Source of the DNA: Spirometra erinaceieuropaei
Lineage: Eukaryota > Platyhelminthes > Cestoda > Diphyllobothriidea > Diphyllobothriidae
NCBI GenBank assembly: GCA_902702965.1
Contig: CACRXP010000090.1
Location: forward strand, 598,227 to 662,226
Direction: 5' to 3'
DNA: 64,000 nt
A program made the translations under genes and the position numbers. Of this stretch, positions 1 through 11,486 are shown piece after piece. The number at the start of each line of letters is the position of its first letter. The stretch's first letter is position 1. The notes under the pieces are model-generated. The model was not told the DNA's origin and did no database searches. It saw nothing but the letters and a program-made list of their open reading frames with translations.

Positions 1-375
1 ATGTCAGGCTAGAAGCATAATTGCTTCAAGCAGATTTGAAAATGACTGAATTCTAGAGTCAGCGTAAGATTAGTTATGTGTCCAAGCAGTCATCTGTATA
101 CCTAATCTGACGTTCTGGTCACCAGACAACATCTTCTGTATGTTAAGTATGACCCTCACTGTTGCGGTTAGGATCTCACTCGATCCCATTCTGTCCGCCC
201 ACCATCTTATTACTGGCCTATGACGCACTGATGATCGCTAACGGCCGTGAAACAGCTGTTTGCATTTGGCCTGTTGCTCTCTTAACGAGCTGCCCATGTA
301 CCACATCTTCTCCTCATACGCGTGTCATTAATAAGTCATTACTATGGGAGCTGGGATATCTCAGTCGCCATTTAC
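1..375. other. 3' flank of the F-spondin gene
   Basis: This stretch lies downstream of the F-spondin stop codon on the minus strand and probably holds its 3' untranslated region. I saw no canonical AATAAA on the minus strand. Short open frames on the plus strand here resemble no known protein. Confidence 0.4.
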
Positions 376-984
376 TCACCAATAGCTTTCCCACTCGACT
401 GGCGGGTCGCACTCCTCGCCCGTGTTTACCTCCTCATGGCAGGCGGGGTCCTGTTTTACTGGCCCCTGCGTCTCGTCCTTCGCCTCTGTGGAGGAGAGTT
501 GGGAAGTTTTGAACTGCAGTAGGCCCATTCTCTCGCGACGCCATGCGGGCAGAGCTTCCACCACAGGCAGGCAGAAGTCTTTGCAGGCTTCGGCGCTTAC
601 AAATCGATTGCGGCCACCTTTGCAGCCCAGGTATGTGAAGGGCAGGCAGTCATGCTCAATGGCACTGTAGTAGAAGGCGGGAGTGGGTTCGCCGCAGGGG
701 TAACCCTCCTTGGGTCCCTCGCCGCAGATGGTGGCTGGATCGCAGACCTCAGGCGGCAGTTTGCATTCCTCTGTCTGCACCAGGGTCCGCGTGGCAAACT
801 CCTGAGCGGTGGGGAAGAGGTGATCGCAGCCCTCCTCATTGCGGCGTGCCAGGGTGCGTTTACGAATTCGGGTGCCGAGGTGGTTGGGTGACTGGCAAGT
901 AGCACTGCAGGGACTCCAGGCCGTCCAGGGCAGAAGGCTGCATGGAGCGCTAAAGTCACAGGTGCGCTGGCGACCCTCGCAGGA
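376..984 (-). CDS. SPON1: F-spondin exon 5: TSR1 end, TSR2, Kunitz, C-terminus
   Basis: The exon starts after a minus-strand acceptor ending CTACAG (985-990), in phase 0, and ends at the stop 376-378. It encodes residues 627-828. The Kunitz domain has six Cys with spacings 10-16-8-13-4, against 9-16-8-13-4 in the classical fold. The residue after its second Cys (the P1 position) is Gly rather than Lys or Arg, so trypsin inhibition is unlikely. The tail after the Kunitz domain is about 64 residues long, acidic, and has two extra Cys. Confidence 0.92.
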   Translation of the reverse strand, partial: SCEGRQRTCDFSAPCSLLPWTAWSPCSATCQSPNHLGTRIRKRTLARRNEEGCDHLFPTAQEFATRTLVQTEECKLPPEVCDPATICGEGPKEGYPCGEPTPAFYYSAIEHDCLPFTYLGCKGGRNRFVSAEACKDFCLPVVEALPAWRRERMGLLQFKTSQLSSTEAKDETQGPVKQDPACHEEVNTGEECDPPVEWESYW

Positions 985-3900
985 CTGTAGTAACAGTGGG
1001 GCAAGAAAGTAGGATGCAAGAAAATAAACTCCCCTACGTAGGTGTGCGCCTATTCCTGCTTGAATATATATATACATATATATAGGCAGAATGGTATTAC
1101 CGACAAAGAAAAGGGAGACTGGAATGGCCATTTCTGCCTATATATCATGCGCCGCTGTGCGGCTGCTGGTTGGGCTCGAGAGAGAGCCCTTAAAGCACAA
1201 CGGAACGAGTGAGTTCCGTATGAACGATCGGTGAGCGCCCCCTATCATTACACATACATATGTAAACTGTGATGATAATTGCCTGCCTGGCAATAATTAT
1301 GTGACAGGCATTCTCCACTAGCTTTCAAAAAGTGCTAGACAAGAGTTTGATACCAAATTTAAACTTTTTGGACGACCCTTCTCTCTCAAATGTCTCAGGA
1401 CGGTTCCTTTGTATCCTCATGGAAAACATTCACCTTAGAGCTTCAGTTGACTGACGATTTGCATGAATAATAAGTATTGAGCAAATCCCTGGCTTTTGCA
1501 CACAACAGCGACAGGGCTCTGTGGAATATGAATAAAATTTGTTCAAAAAATCTTCAATCAAATGTTTACTAGTTTGTTATGTTCAGCTTGTGATTCTTGC
1601 GGGTAACGCATGCTCACATTTGAAGCCACTGTTTGCTAGACCTATTTTTTCACGTTCGCACTGGAGGCTTGTTGAGAATAAAGTAAAATCGAGGGGCGAA
1701 AAGCAGCAAAAGGGCATTATGGCCCGTTCCTCGTTAATGTTACTCTCCTCACTCTTAACGAACATGCATACCATTAAAACCTTGGCGGCGATCGAGCATG
1801 TAAGCCTTGATATTTGATTACGACAGCATGCCTGCTTATTTGATTTGGGTAGACATGTAGTATTTGGGTTACGTTCACGGTGGAGCTTGCGGAAATAATT
1901 AGGTTTGAGTTTAAGATAACGTTAAATGCTAGAGTCATGGTTAAATTTGTCTGCTGCATACCTTCGTACACACTCCGGTCGTGCTTAATCACTAACCTTG
2001 ACCTATTTACGCGCCCGCTATTCGCATCTTCCAAGTTGCGCGGTTTCTTCCAGCACCCCCCTGGAGTAGAAAAGTGAAAAATAGCAGAAATTCGAGTTTC
2101 CTTAATGCCTTCCGCAGACTCTGTTAACTGCAGCGTCCATTTACCCTACTGGTAAATCTAATACTAGCGTCCTTACCTTACTACAGGGGTCACTGGGCCT
2201 TATTTCCTCGGTGAACTTACGCATCCAATGCTTGTTAGGTGTCGGTTACGCTGCCCAGGTCCCAAGTGTAAGCGCAGTGTGGGCATTGCACACGTACTAA
2301 ACCGAAGGAGGATGCTAGAGTCATTAGTGGGAACGTAGCCAAAACTAAAACAGAAAAGGACAACCGGATGTTTCAGTAGGGTTAGTTCTGGGGATTTGAC
2401 TAGTGTCAGGCTGAGAATTGTGCTCAGGGTTTGAGTTTGTGTTAAGTTTAAGGGTTCCGGCTATAGTTACCGTTTGGATTGCGCTCTAGGTTTACGTTTA
2501 GTTTTAAGGTCGAGTTTAGGCTTAGGGTTGGGTTACGGTTAAGTTTGGGATTAGGATCTGGGTAACGGTTAAAGTTGGCGGTTGAGTTAGCGTTACGATT
2601 AGGTTTAGGATTTGGGTCAGAGTTGAGGTTGGGCTTCGGGTTATGACCTCGGTTTGTGGTTGGTTCAGGGTTAGGTTTTGTGTTAAGTTTAGAGTTCGCA
2701 TTGGGCTTACAATTACGTTAAGAATTACGTTTACTTTTAAGATTAGGGTCAGGCTCGCCGTTAGGTTAGGGGTATTGCTGTCCCGCGTTTTCCGTTAGCC
2801 AGGTCGTTTGTGGGGATTCTACACTTCCCGCAGTCTTGCGGCAGCTTTGTCATGCATCAGGTTGCCTTGTCCCTTTCAGTCTCGGATACTTTCCCCACTA
2901 TCGATTTTAGCATTTCCCTTCGGCTTACCTTACTTTAAAAGTCCGCATTTACCTTACACTTGGGACCAGGACGGTCTTATGACCAGTTTTACTCGGTCGT
3001 TCTGCTCCTCTCTTTCGCAGGCATATGGTTTACTGGATAATTTTGACGTTTATGGGCGTTGAGCAGAAAACTCCCGAATTATAAAAAAAGTAGACCATAT
3101 GTCGTTAGAGTTTGTTGGCTGTTGGACAAGGGGGGAGGAATATCTAAGCTTACTTCCTCCATAGTCAGCTGCACATGTTGGCAAAGTTCCGGTTTCTTGT
3201 TGGAGATCATGGTGCGCTGACGTTTGCGAGACCCCACACCACAGGTGACCGAACATGGACCCCATGCGGACCAGTCACTGGTGATGCACAAGAAGGTGGC
3301 CATTTGTGCCAAACTGGGGTCTGAGAGGGGATCATTTGTACCAATGCTGCCGCTGGCGCCGGGCCCTCCAAAGCCCACTGATTTGCCCCCTCCTTTCCGT
3401 CCCTTCTTTTGACTCAGCTGTTGAGCTGCACCAACGGACTCGGAGCCGGGCCCACTGCTGCTGTTCGCCGGCTTGCCGGACACCTTCACGTTACCGCCCA
3501 TTTCGAAGAGGTTCACCCCGACTGCCACGCGGTTAGTACACTCCCAGTCGTGTTCTGGCAGAATACGCTGCAATGTTACGCGAGCCACGGGTTTGTGCTC
3601 GTAGAAGGGGTTTCCAGGCATCCACTTTTCATCAATGTACCGGATGGGGTCGGGGATATCCTACAGGGATGGTGGAGTAAAAGAGAAATGAGTGTTTAAA
3701 TTAATAGCTAAAAATATTAGATAATATCGCACAGGAAGATGCTTTACTGCTAATATTTCAAATGTTGAGTCTCTTAAAGTGCTTTGGAGGGGAAACTCTG
3801 TACACCACCAAACGCCTACTCTTCTTACTCCGGGGCCTTATGTTCTACAGGTTGAGGGGAGTACATCCAGATAAATCATCATAGCAGTTTGCCGATATGC

Positions 3901-6900
3901 GTATGCGAAACCGTACACTTATTCGGATTGTTTACCATAAATTACCAAACCGCCAAACGTCGGCACCAGAAAATGACTTGACCGTCAGATGCTCCGGTAC
4001 AACAGGCCATTTTAGAATTGTTCACACAGACAAATTCTAATGAAAACTGATGAACATGCAGAGACCTTTTTTCGGGTCAGCTGCGAAAAGTAAGATAAGT
4101 ACTTTGTAATGGTACGTTGTGACCGTTGCCCAGAGTTCAAGTGGAAACGTAGGTTTCAGTATTGATTTTTGGAGACACAGTAAAGTCAGTATTACTCCAC
4201 ATCACAAGTTCAGCCATGTGAGCATGCACTGAATCTCAGCCTCTTCGATAAGGCATGACCATTCTGTCCGGTGGACTGGTAATTACTGCACACTGCTCAC
4301 GCGTGAGCAAATAATCTGATCGCAAGTGTTAGGCCACAGACTCTTACTTTAACTGGCGGGACGTGTGACTTTACTGTTTCTGAAGGCAACTGACTCAGAT
4401 TTAAACCAGACGCATTCTTGCGCTGAATATCGCTGTGGTTGGGTAAAAATGACAATAAGACCCGCTATAGTTACTGGGGTCTTCCTGTTTTTATTACTGT
4501 TGCAAAAACACTTTCCCTCTCAGCGTTCTGTCTAATTACAGGGATGGAGCTCTAACTCAGAAGCCCTCCTTTTGCAATCAATTTCGTCTGAAACTTTATA
4601 AATGGATTAATTAGACGGCTGTCGAGGTATATATGGAACTGTCAGCCCGCGCTTTGGGGTAGTACTCTGCAAATTACTCCATTTGCAGTTACAAGGTACT
4701 GGCATTATCCAAGTTCTGCTACCGAAAAAGATGGGGAGGGTTGTAATCTGCCGTCATCAGCGAGCTCTACCCTGGGACTCAAACGGCCACCGCGAACTAT
4801 GCGGTGTTTTTCTTGCAACGATTTGTTCCACGCCACTTCCACCACCACCACCACCACCACCACCACCACCACCACCACCACCACCACCACCACCACCACC
4901 ACTTTTGTAAAATTTGGTCCAGAACCCAAGAGCAAAAGAGAACCCGCACATTCTATCCTGCAACTGGGAAGGATTATTGAACGTCTCATTAATGTGACTG
5001 GGAGATAAATAGTCTCCTGTGAATCATCCCGACCTGGCTTAAGTTGGAGGTAAAACAGTCTCTTGAAGCTAGGCTATGCGGATTTGAAAAATCTGCTTGC
5101 TTTCTGGCCAGTGCCTGTGGTCAATCTAAATACCGCAGTGTCATTCTACGGTTGCCGACCTTAAAGTTTCACGATCAAGGTCCAACTATAGTTCTTAGCT
5201 CGCATAATTCGTCTAACGACTGAAACCTATTTCGGGTGCTTAACTTATTAGCACGAACTGTTTTTAGGAGCCTGACCCTGCAGTTGGGCTCCACCATGTC
5301 AGCTTAGTAGCTATTAAAATGTTAGAGCGATAACCATTTCCTTGAAATTGTTGAAACTGAACACTTTCGGGAAGGGAGGAACCAACGACGACATCATATT
5401 CTGAGGCAGCGGAAATATGAGGCGAAGACTGAACTTAGATCTGATCTTCTTCTTGACTCGCATTCAGTTGAGGCATTAGATTCTTAAGCAGGTCATAAAG
5501 TGCGTGGGAGTTCTTATAGTTCCATAAACTCTATAGTCCCACATGCTGTTTAATAAATCATTTCCTAGCCTTCTATGCGCGAACTTTGTCAGAATGGCAC
5601 ATTCGTTCCCTATATGAAGTGGTCGGCATGACGGATATAGGAGTGTCTCAAAACACGCGGATATTCTCTCCCTCCTATCCTTCCTGAGAATCGAGGGAAT
5701 TCATTTGCGTTTTACTTTGGTGTAGGGCTGGGGAGTTATTGCCGTTTTTTGCCTAACTGTCTCCGAGGCCATGCAGCCGCCACTGTGGTCCTGAGTTGAC
5801 AGTTTTTGAAGAAATGCTGCCTCTCTCGCTTTCTTTTCGCCGTGTTCGCCTGCGTCTTCGGTAAGGCCCTCCGCATGCCAAAGTTTAACTTCCAGCCTTA
5901 AGTTTACTCTCCTATCCAAGGCGCGTTATAGCTGGCTAAATGCGAGTGACAAAGATTGGGAGGGTATGGCAACAGTTTTTCAGATTTATTTCATTCCATC
6001 CGCAGCCATAGCTCTGAGATATCACCTAGACATTGCAAAGTTTGTAAACACCCACTGCTCACCTAGTCGACATGTCACGTAAACCGAGGCAATAAAGCGT
6101 ACCGTAAAGATAAACCTCGTTATTACTTCCCCGTCATGTAGCCCTTGTTGGAGTAGATACGTCTTGTCATGCTGTATTTGCCTTAGAAGCAAAACATATT
6201 GTAGCCTGTCCATTAGTTCTCAACTATACTTCTACATTTTAATGTATTACAACGTATACTTCACTGTGCTCAAATGACAGAGCAAGATTGTAACTACTCA
6301 CTGCTTGCCTGGTCGGCAAGTCACTTAAGGGCGACATGATAGGCAAGAACAGTAGGTGGGCTAACTCATGAAATGTCAACCGAAACTTCGAAATGCGTTT
6401 TCCTTTCAAAAAGATTAATTAAGTAGAGTTGTAAAACTAACCAGTCTGCAGTATAATTCTATGATAATGCAGTTACCTCAGGATGTTGAATTTCAAAAGA
6501 ACTTCCTTGCGGCTGCACACAAAAACTACCCCCTGAAAAAATGACCACTTAAGTAGCATGCATTTTTCTCATTGATTTTGATGCTCCTAAAAGTCCAATT
6601 ATATATCATGGGAAAAATGCATCAAAGTATTCATTCTTTCGCTTACTTGGTAAAAAATCACGTTTTCTTTCAATTTTATACTCCACGGAGGGGTATAATT
6701 CGGTTTTAATAAAGTTTCTAATTGTGATACGTTTAAATACCGTGAAATGGCCGTTCACAAAACGTAATGTCTCTGCATTTACCAATGTGGCCTGGAAAGT
6801 CAAAAATATGGGTCTAATCCAACGCTAAATTTTATGAACCCTCTCAATACCGTAGAGAAATGTGTGGATTCCCGTACGCGGAAAATACATGACTTGTAGT

Positions 6901-9900
6901 TTGGAAACACTGAATGCAAGTGTGACGGCCGATCGGATTGAAAATTATTCGGGAATTAGAAAAGTTTTGAAAACCGAATAATACCCTTCCTTCGAGTATA
7001 AAATTAGAAGAAGTGGTAATTGTCTACGAAATGAGTAACAGAATGAATATTTTTATGCATGTTTTCCATGAAATATAATTGGACTTTTAGGGGCATCGAA
7101 AATCATTGTTCCAGAGTATAGTTTTTGTAGGCAGCCGCACGGAAGTTCGTTCGAAAGCAAGCATCCTGAGGTAACTGAATTATTATAAAATTATACTGCA
7201 GACTGGTTAGTTTAACAACGCTACCTGATTAATCCTTTCGAAAAGAAAACGCATTTTGTAATTTAGGCTGACATTTCATGAGTTAGGCCACCTACTGTAA
7301 TTATGAGGTGTATTTTTACAGCAATCTGGACCACTCCGGATTGCGTGACCCGCTGACTATGCGAGTAGTGGTGTTTGTAAGCCTTTCAACTAAGTGGAGA
7401 GCAGTACGGTGTGGGTATTTCTTATCATACCGAGTTTCCCTTAGAAGCGAGCTTTCGAAAGTGTCGTCGACGGTCAACCAGTTTTTGACTTACTTTCATT
7501 CTCTAATGTTTTCCAGCGCATACGTCATTGCGTTCAGATGACAGTGTCCTTCATTGTGTTAAACAATATGTTGCAAGCTCGGGTTTCACTGTGCTTAGCT
7601 CTTCAGCCCAGCAGTGGAACGAAAGTTGTACTGCAAACACACAAAGCAGAAAGCAGATACATACTTTCTAAGATAAAAAAAATAGGTAGATTAGAATTCC
7701 TACCAGTCTGTCCGCATTCTTCGGCATGTATGTGTTTCCCTGACGGACACCAGCATCCCAGGGGTAGAGATGAAGCTCAAGTTTTTTCACCCATGTGCAG
7801 TCTGACTTGCAGACCGATTGACCTGAAATCCCTGTGCACCAGTCAGGACTCGGCCCAAGCATCGTGACCATCGATATGAGGGGATGCGTCCTGTTGACTG
7901 CAATCAGGGCTGTTCTGGGCTCGTTCAGTGTCTCTTCACCCCACATTCCGGGTGTGGAGAGAAGACTATGCAGTGGGCTCACCTCCGTGGAAGCCGTCTG
8001 CGTCCCTGTGGGTACTCCCGCGCCCCCCTCAGATTTGGAGGAAGCCAAGGTCAGCGCCTGGCGCATGATAGTGGTGTCGCCATAGGCGCAAATTGACTGC
8101 ACTCCGGCGCTCGCTGGTTGGCCAATCGAGTACATGTGGAAACTAGGTGAATGGCTCGCACCAATTAGATTTGTCCAGTGAAGGAGATTAGGGTTATTTA
8201 CTGGCCAGTCACGAGGATGCGTGCTCCTATTCCATAGACCCTGAAACGTTAGACGGTACGTGGCCGTACCACAGGCGCAGCAGTCCGAAGGCAACATAGT
8301 GTCCCGTGAGAGCATTTCACGGGGCATTTTTGGTCCTAGTGTTGTTGTATGCGTTTCCTCGAAGGGGTTTACTGGTTTTTTAGATAGGCTGTCATCCGTC
8401 TCCGACAAAACAGGTTCCATTGGCCGCATCGGGCTTGGACAGAGGGTTTTCATCAGTCCACCTGAAAGTGACCGACAGTTAGAACATTGACTACCACAAC
8501 CTAAACCGGTACGTACATGGGCAAAAATATGAAAGCAGTCTGAGGTAATAGGCAGAATAATTACCGATTTCTTTCCATGCAACTGAGTGGGTCCGAACCA
8601 TGGCGTGCATAACGACACAGCCAGAGGGGCCCTCTGGAATGGTCTCCGGTGCGCGCCATCTGATGACAACCTTCGAGATGGGCCGATAGCCGCCAATATT
8701 GCTCGCAGGCTCGGCCACTAATCCCATGCATCCGACACGGCTCTTAGTGATGCCGAAAGGCGCCACACCTGGACGATAGCGTCCTCCGCGTTGCCAGCCG
8801 CTCAGATGAACCCATGAACCCAAGCACTTTGAGACGGAGTGGAGACATTCTGACTTGTTCTGGTTAAGCGCAGAATAGACATCAAAAGTGGCATTAAAAG
8901 ATGTTTGCTTGGCGATCCTCATGTCAAGTGTAAGGAAATGACATAGTCCAAGCTCATAGCCGTGGGCGAGGATGATAGTAGAAAACGAACGTGAGAAATA
9001 TGTAAAGTAATGTTAGAGGTTGAAGAAGCAGGATGAATGTTGCGCTATAAAATTAACGAAGCCTTAGCATGTTCGGTTTATTCTGGAGGACATGTACAGT
9101 GCCTTTGAGAACATTATTTGGCAACGGTAGGAAGTGGGACCCCAACTAATTTGAACTAGCCTGTGGACCGTGGCACACATTGAGTGGTGGTAGAGAGAGT
9201 TTAAACGGATGGGGCAACACAACGGACGGAGAGAAAGAAGGCACAAAAATAGTTAAATTTTTACCGAAAGTCTTGTCGTACGCTGTCGTTTGCAAAGGAG
9301 AGTCAGCGCGATAATCAAAAAATGAGCCAAAATCAATTTGCAAAAAATAACGGACTTTGAATAAGCCACCGCTGGTAAGTTTACATTTGGTCTGGAGGGG
9401 GAAGGAATTTCAATTAATGGGAACGTTAAATAATAAGTTGTGTTTGCAGTCACACGGAATCTTAGTGTGCATGTTGGGGTTGCCAGCTGCGTGGCGTCGT
9501 ACACACTGTCGTTGCCCCTTAAATTAGTAAACGGCATCTAACTGCTCATTTCAGTCGACAAAAGGGTTGGTCAAATGTGGCTGGCGTAATGTCAGTAGTA
9601 TGGTTATAACCCTGAAGTGTTCGATGGGTTTATATGCAAATTCTCAACAAGGTCTCAGCATTTTCCGGGAAAACAAGAGTCACACAAATACATTCAGACA
9701 TTTTTAACGCTGCCGCCGCTAATTCGCCGAGATCATTCCACTGGAAAGGAGGCGAAGCATTCACCAAGAAGGGCATATTTGTGTAGTTGAGTTTCAAGTA
9801 ACAAATTTCGCGACCCGTCCTCGCAGACAGGAGTCATGTGCACAACTTGCACAGGAGTTACATGTGGCTGGTGCCTGAAGTGTTGATCACCAATGCCAAC

Positions 9901-11486
9901 AGTCTGTACGAAACGGATGGCGCTTCTGATGTGTCCTTTGTCCCCCACTCTTCCTCGTTAAAAATAGGTGCACAAAGTTAAGCCTTTCTGGTGTTGGCTA
10001 ACCGACCGGCTGACAACCAGACTTCCTGCTGGTGAGAGGTGTACTCCAAAGTGTCATTCAGTCGAAACCCTTCTTCAAGCCAATAGATTGTCTAGTCAAG
10101 TAAAGAAAGATCGCCTCTTTGCTGTCCTAGAACACTTGTGAGTCCAAGTGCTTAACCGTTTACTTTGATTGGGCATTCATTTAGAGCATGTGTAGGGACG
10201 TTTGCCCTGCACTGCCAGTTTTGTCTTGATGTATCAGACGGAAATGTTTGTGGATTCTTGACGATATAAATATTTCTTCTATCTAAAATGTGTGTCCGAT
10301 ATCAGATGGTATTTGGCAAGCTGATCTGGCTTCTGATTTAAATAAAGAAAAATGGATTAAAACTCAACTGAATTCTCGGGGCTTGGGATAAGGGTGGTTG
10401 TCACAGAAGTTAAATCAGTACAACAAACAAAAACAGTCAAAAACTACGTGTGCTAATGGTGTTACCTTAAGCCACTTAGCACATTCAATGTTCCTTGGCA
10501 TTCTATTTTTTATCAATGTCCGACGCTGTAGGTAAAACTGGAACGCCACCCAATGACTTCTTTCGTTGGTAATTGCACTTATCGTTCCTCAGGAAGGGTT
10601 AAAGTTGCTGATTCCTTTACTTATTCTTCTGCTTTGAGAAAAAAGTCAGTATGTTTCATCTGGAACCAGATAACTTAAAGGAAAGCAGCCACTTTTAATA
10701 AGTCAGCACAGCACAATCTCGACATTTATTTATAGAATTAGTGTCAACAAGGTCTTGCGTGTAAAACATGGACGGTATTTTTATGTCCACGTTTTTGCAA
10801 TGCTACATTCCATCTATGCACCACGTTCTTACGTTTATTCCGTAAACTTTATATGTTTCTGGTTTCTTTAAATGCTACACTTCTTGTTAAGAAATGTCAT
10901 TAACTAAGACCTGAGGCGTCAACAGTCAAATAATTAGGAATTATGGCTACCCTACTTAACAGGTGTAGTTTGTCTTAACTATCCGTTTCGCGGCAGAGCC
11001 AGTTTTTGAAACAAATGGCGTGTCTCATCCATGATTAATTCATGTTGGATGAATTCCTTCTCAAGTGTGAACCTTTTGTGACCCCTTTCCGAAGAGCCTG
11101 CATATAAAATAAGTGGACTTACTGTCGCCAATAGAGAGAAAAATAAAACACGATATTCGAAGACAAACCTTCGAAGAGCCTTCTGTGAGGTTCAGTCCGC
11201 GTTGCTTCTCAAATAGCTTAACGTCTTTCGAACTCAACCAGAGGAGGAAGTCGTGAAATGTTACGAATGGCAGCTTATTCGTCAGTTCCACTGTGTACTC
11301 TTGTCCGGGTTCATACCACTGTCCCACCATGGCTCTGTCGTTTGAACGACGAATCCTGAGTTCGAACCCATTATCATCCTCTGTACTGAAGTCAACTCGA
11401 CGTCGAAAACGGAATTGGAAACATCTGTTAGGGAGACCCTCAGTGAGAATGCAGAGTACCGGAAGGAGCGCTAGAGCCAACTTCAT
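376..11486 (-). CDS. SPON1: F-spondin (SPON1-like) gene, five exons, complete
   Basis: Secreted matrix and axon-guidance/adhesion protein. Proposed coding exons on the minus strand are 11486-11169, 8859-8565, 8461-7704, 3660-3154 and 984-376. They join in frame at every boundary to 829 codons including the stop. Visible domains are a signal peptide (residues 1 to about 17), reeler (about 22-200), spondin-N (about 264-457, with DCCACGTA and MLGPSPDW), a Gly/Ser/Lys-rich linker (about 500-575), TSR1 (about 582-641), TSR2 (about 641-707) and Kunitz (Cys 713-764). Both TSRs carry WxxW motifs of the kind that is C-mannosylated. Vertebrate SPON1 has six TSRs and no Kunitz; nematode SPON-1 has several TSRs plus a Kunitz. 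This protein therefore has the worm-like order with a reduced TSR set. The start at 11484-11486 is chosen because a clear signal peptide follows. The exon 2 acceptor is the least certain junction. Confidence 0.9.
1078..1244 (+). repeat. SINE-like repeat copy with inverted 50-bp core
   Basis: The right part (from about 1137, CGCCGCTGTGCGG through GATCGGTGAGCGCC) matches the copies at 24911, 25092 and 46611. The left 50 bp (about 1088-1137, GGCAGAATGGTATTACC to GGCCATTTCTGCC) is the same core in the opposite orientation to those copies. The core is bordered by inverted flanks TATAGGCAGAA and TTCTGCCTATA. The copy sits in F-spondin intron 4. Confidence 0.8.
2370..2785 (+). repeat. Degenerate TTAGGG-like array
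   Basis: About 400 bp of diverged units such as TTAGGTTT, GGGTTACGG, TTAGGATTTGGG and AGGGTTAGG. They resemble an old interstitial telomeric array (TTAGGG is the flatworm telomere unit) or a minisatellite derived from one. The array lies inside F-spondin intron 4. Confidence 0.65.
3154..3660 (-). CDS. SPON1: F-spondin exon 4: linker and TSR1 start
   Basis: The acceptor CTGTAG lies at 3666-3661 and the donor GTAAGC at 3153. The exon is phase 0 at both ends and encodes residues 458-626. Its beginning aligns at equal length with the SPON1 stretch leading to NPFYEHKPVARVTLQRI (human SPFYDP...VARVVIERI). A long Gly/Ser/Lys-rich linker follows, then TSR1 from TSDWSAWGPCSVTCGVG. Confidence 0.92.
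4839..4902 (+). repeat. (CCA)n microsatellite
   Basis: About 21 uninterrupted CCA units. It produces spurious poly-Pro, poly-Val, poly-Gly and poly-Thr open frames on both strands. Confidence 0.97.
6350..7297. mobile_element. Fold-back (palindromic) Tc1/mariner-like MITE, copy 1
   Basis: A 948-bp element whose two halves are inverted copies of each other. It begins CAGTAGGTGGG and ends CCACCTACTG; the next inner motif is AACTCATGAAATGTC on the left and its inverse on the right. The right flank is TA and the left flank is decayed to AA. It shares sequence throughout with the copies at 18337 and 50776. There is no transposase frame. It lies in F-spondin intron 3. Confidence 0.85.
7704..8461 (-). 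CDS. SPON1: F-spondin exon 3: spondin-N domain
   Basis: Acceptor CTTTCAG (8468-8462) and donor GTAGGA after CTG (7706-7704). It encodes residues 205-457. The motifs DCCACGTATYRLTF, THPRDWP, HWTNLIGASHS, VNRTHPLISMVTMLGPSPDW and YPWDAG are near-identical landmarks of the spondin-N domain. The intron before it is only 103 bp (8462-8564). Confidence 0.95.
8565..8859 (-). CDS. SPON1: F-spondin exon 2: C-terminal half of reeler domain
   Basis: It ends at a GTAATT donor (8564), phase 1, and the split Gly codon is completed by exon 3. GYRPISKVVIRWRAPE and GCVVMHAMV match the closing strands of the F-spondin reeler domain. The start at 8859 after a pyrimidine-rich stretch ending CCAG keeps phase 0 with exon 1. 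A second acceptor ending AAAG 33 bases further in would also keep frame, so the 5' end may be shorter. Confidence 0.8.
8860..11168 (-). other. F-spondin intron 1 (about 2.3 kb)
   Basis: Minus-strand donor GTTTGT (11168-11163). Nothing recognised inside. Short frames near 9064-9537 and 9733-9948 have no match I know. Confidence 0.65.
11169..11486 (-). CDS. SPON1: F-spondin exon 1: signal peptide and reeler start
   Basis: Start codon at 11486-11484, followed by a hydrophobic leader (MKLALALLPVLCIL) and then a reeler start with LRIRRSNDRAMVGQWYEPGQEYTVELT. The PGxxYTVxL pattern is typical of reeler domains. It encodes 106 residues and ends in phase 0. The frame is open upstream to 11567 without signal-peptide character, so the internal Met is preferred. 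Confidence 0.85.

Larger units (their letters stand above)
985..3153 (-). other. F-spondin intron 4 (2169 bp)
   Basis: On the minus strand it begins GTAAGC (3153-3148) and ends CTACAG, phase 0. It holds a SINE-like repeat at 1078-1244 and a degenerate telomere-like array at 2370-2785. Nothing coding was recognised in the remainder. Confidence 0.8.
3661..7703 (-). other. F-spondin intron 3 (4043 bp)
   Basis: The donor on the minus strand is GTAGGA (7703-7698) and the acceptor CTGTAG. It carries the (ACC)n microsatellite at 4839-4902 and a complete fold-back element at 6350-7297. I recognise nothing else, including the open frame near 5701-5919. Confidence 0.8.

Noticed and set aside
597..1019. 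140-codon minus-strand frame
   Set aside because: Out-of-frame shadow of F-spondin exon 5.
4683..5008. Poly-Pro, poly-Val, poly-Gly and poly-Thr frames
   Set aside because: All come from the (CCA)n microsatellite.
9733..9948. Possible extra F-spondin exon or retroelement frame
   Set aside because: No match to reeler or spondin-N sequence, and the proposed exons already join in frame without it.
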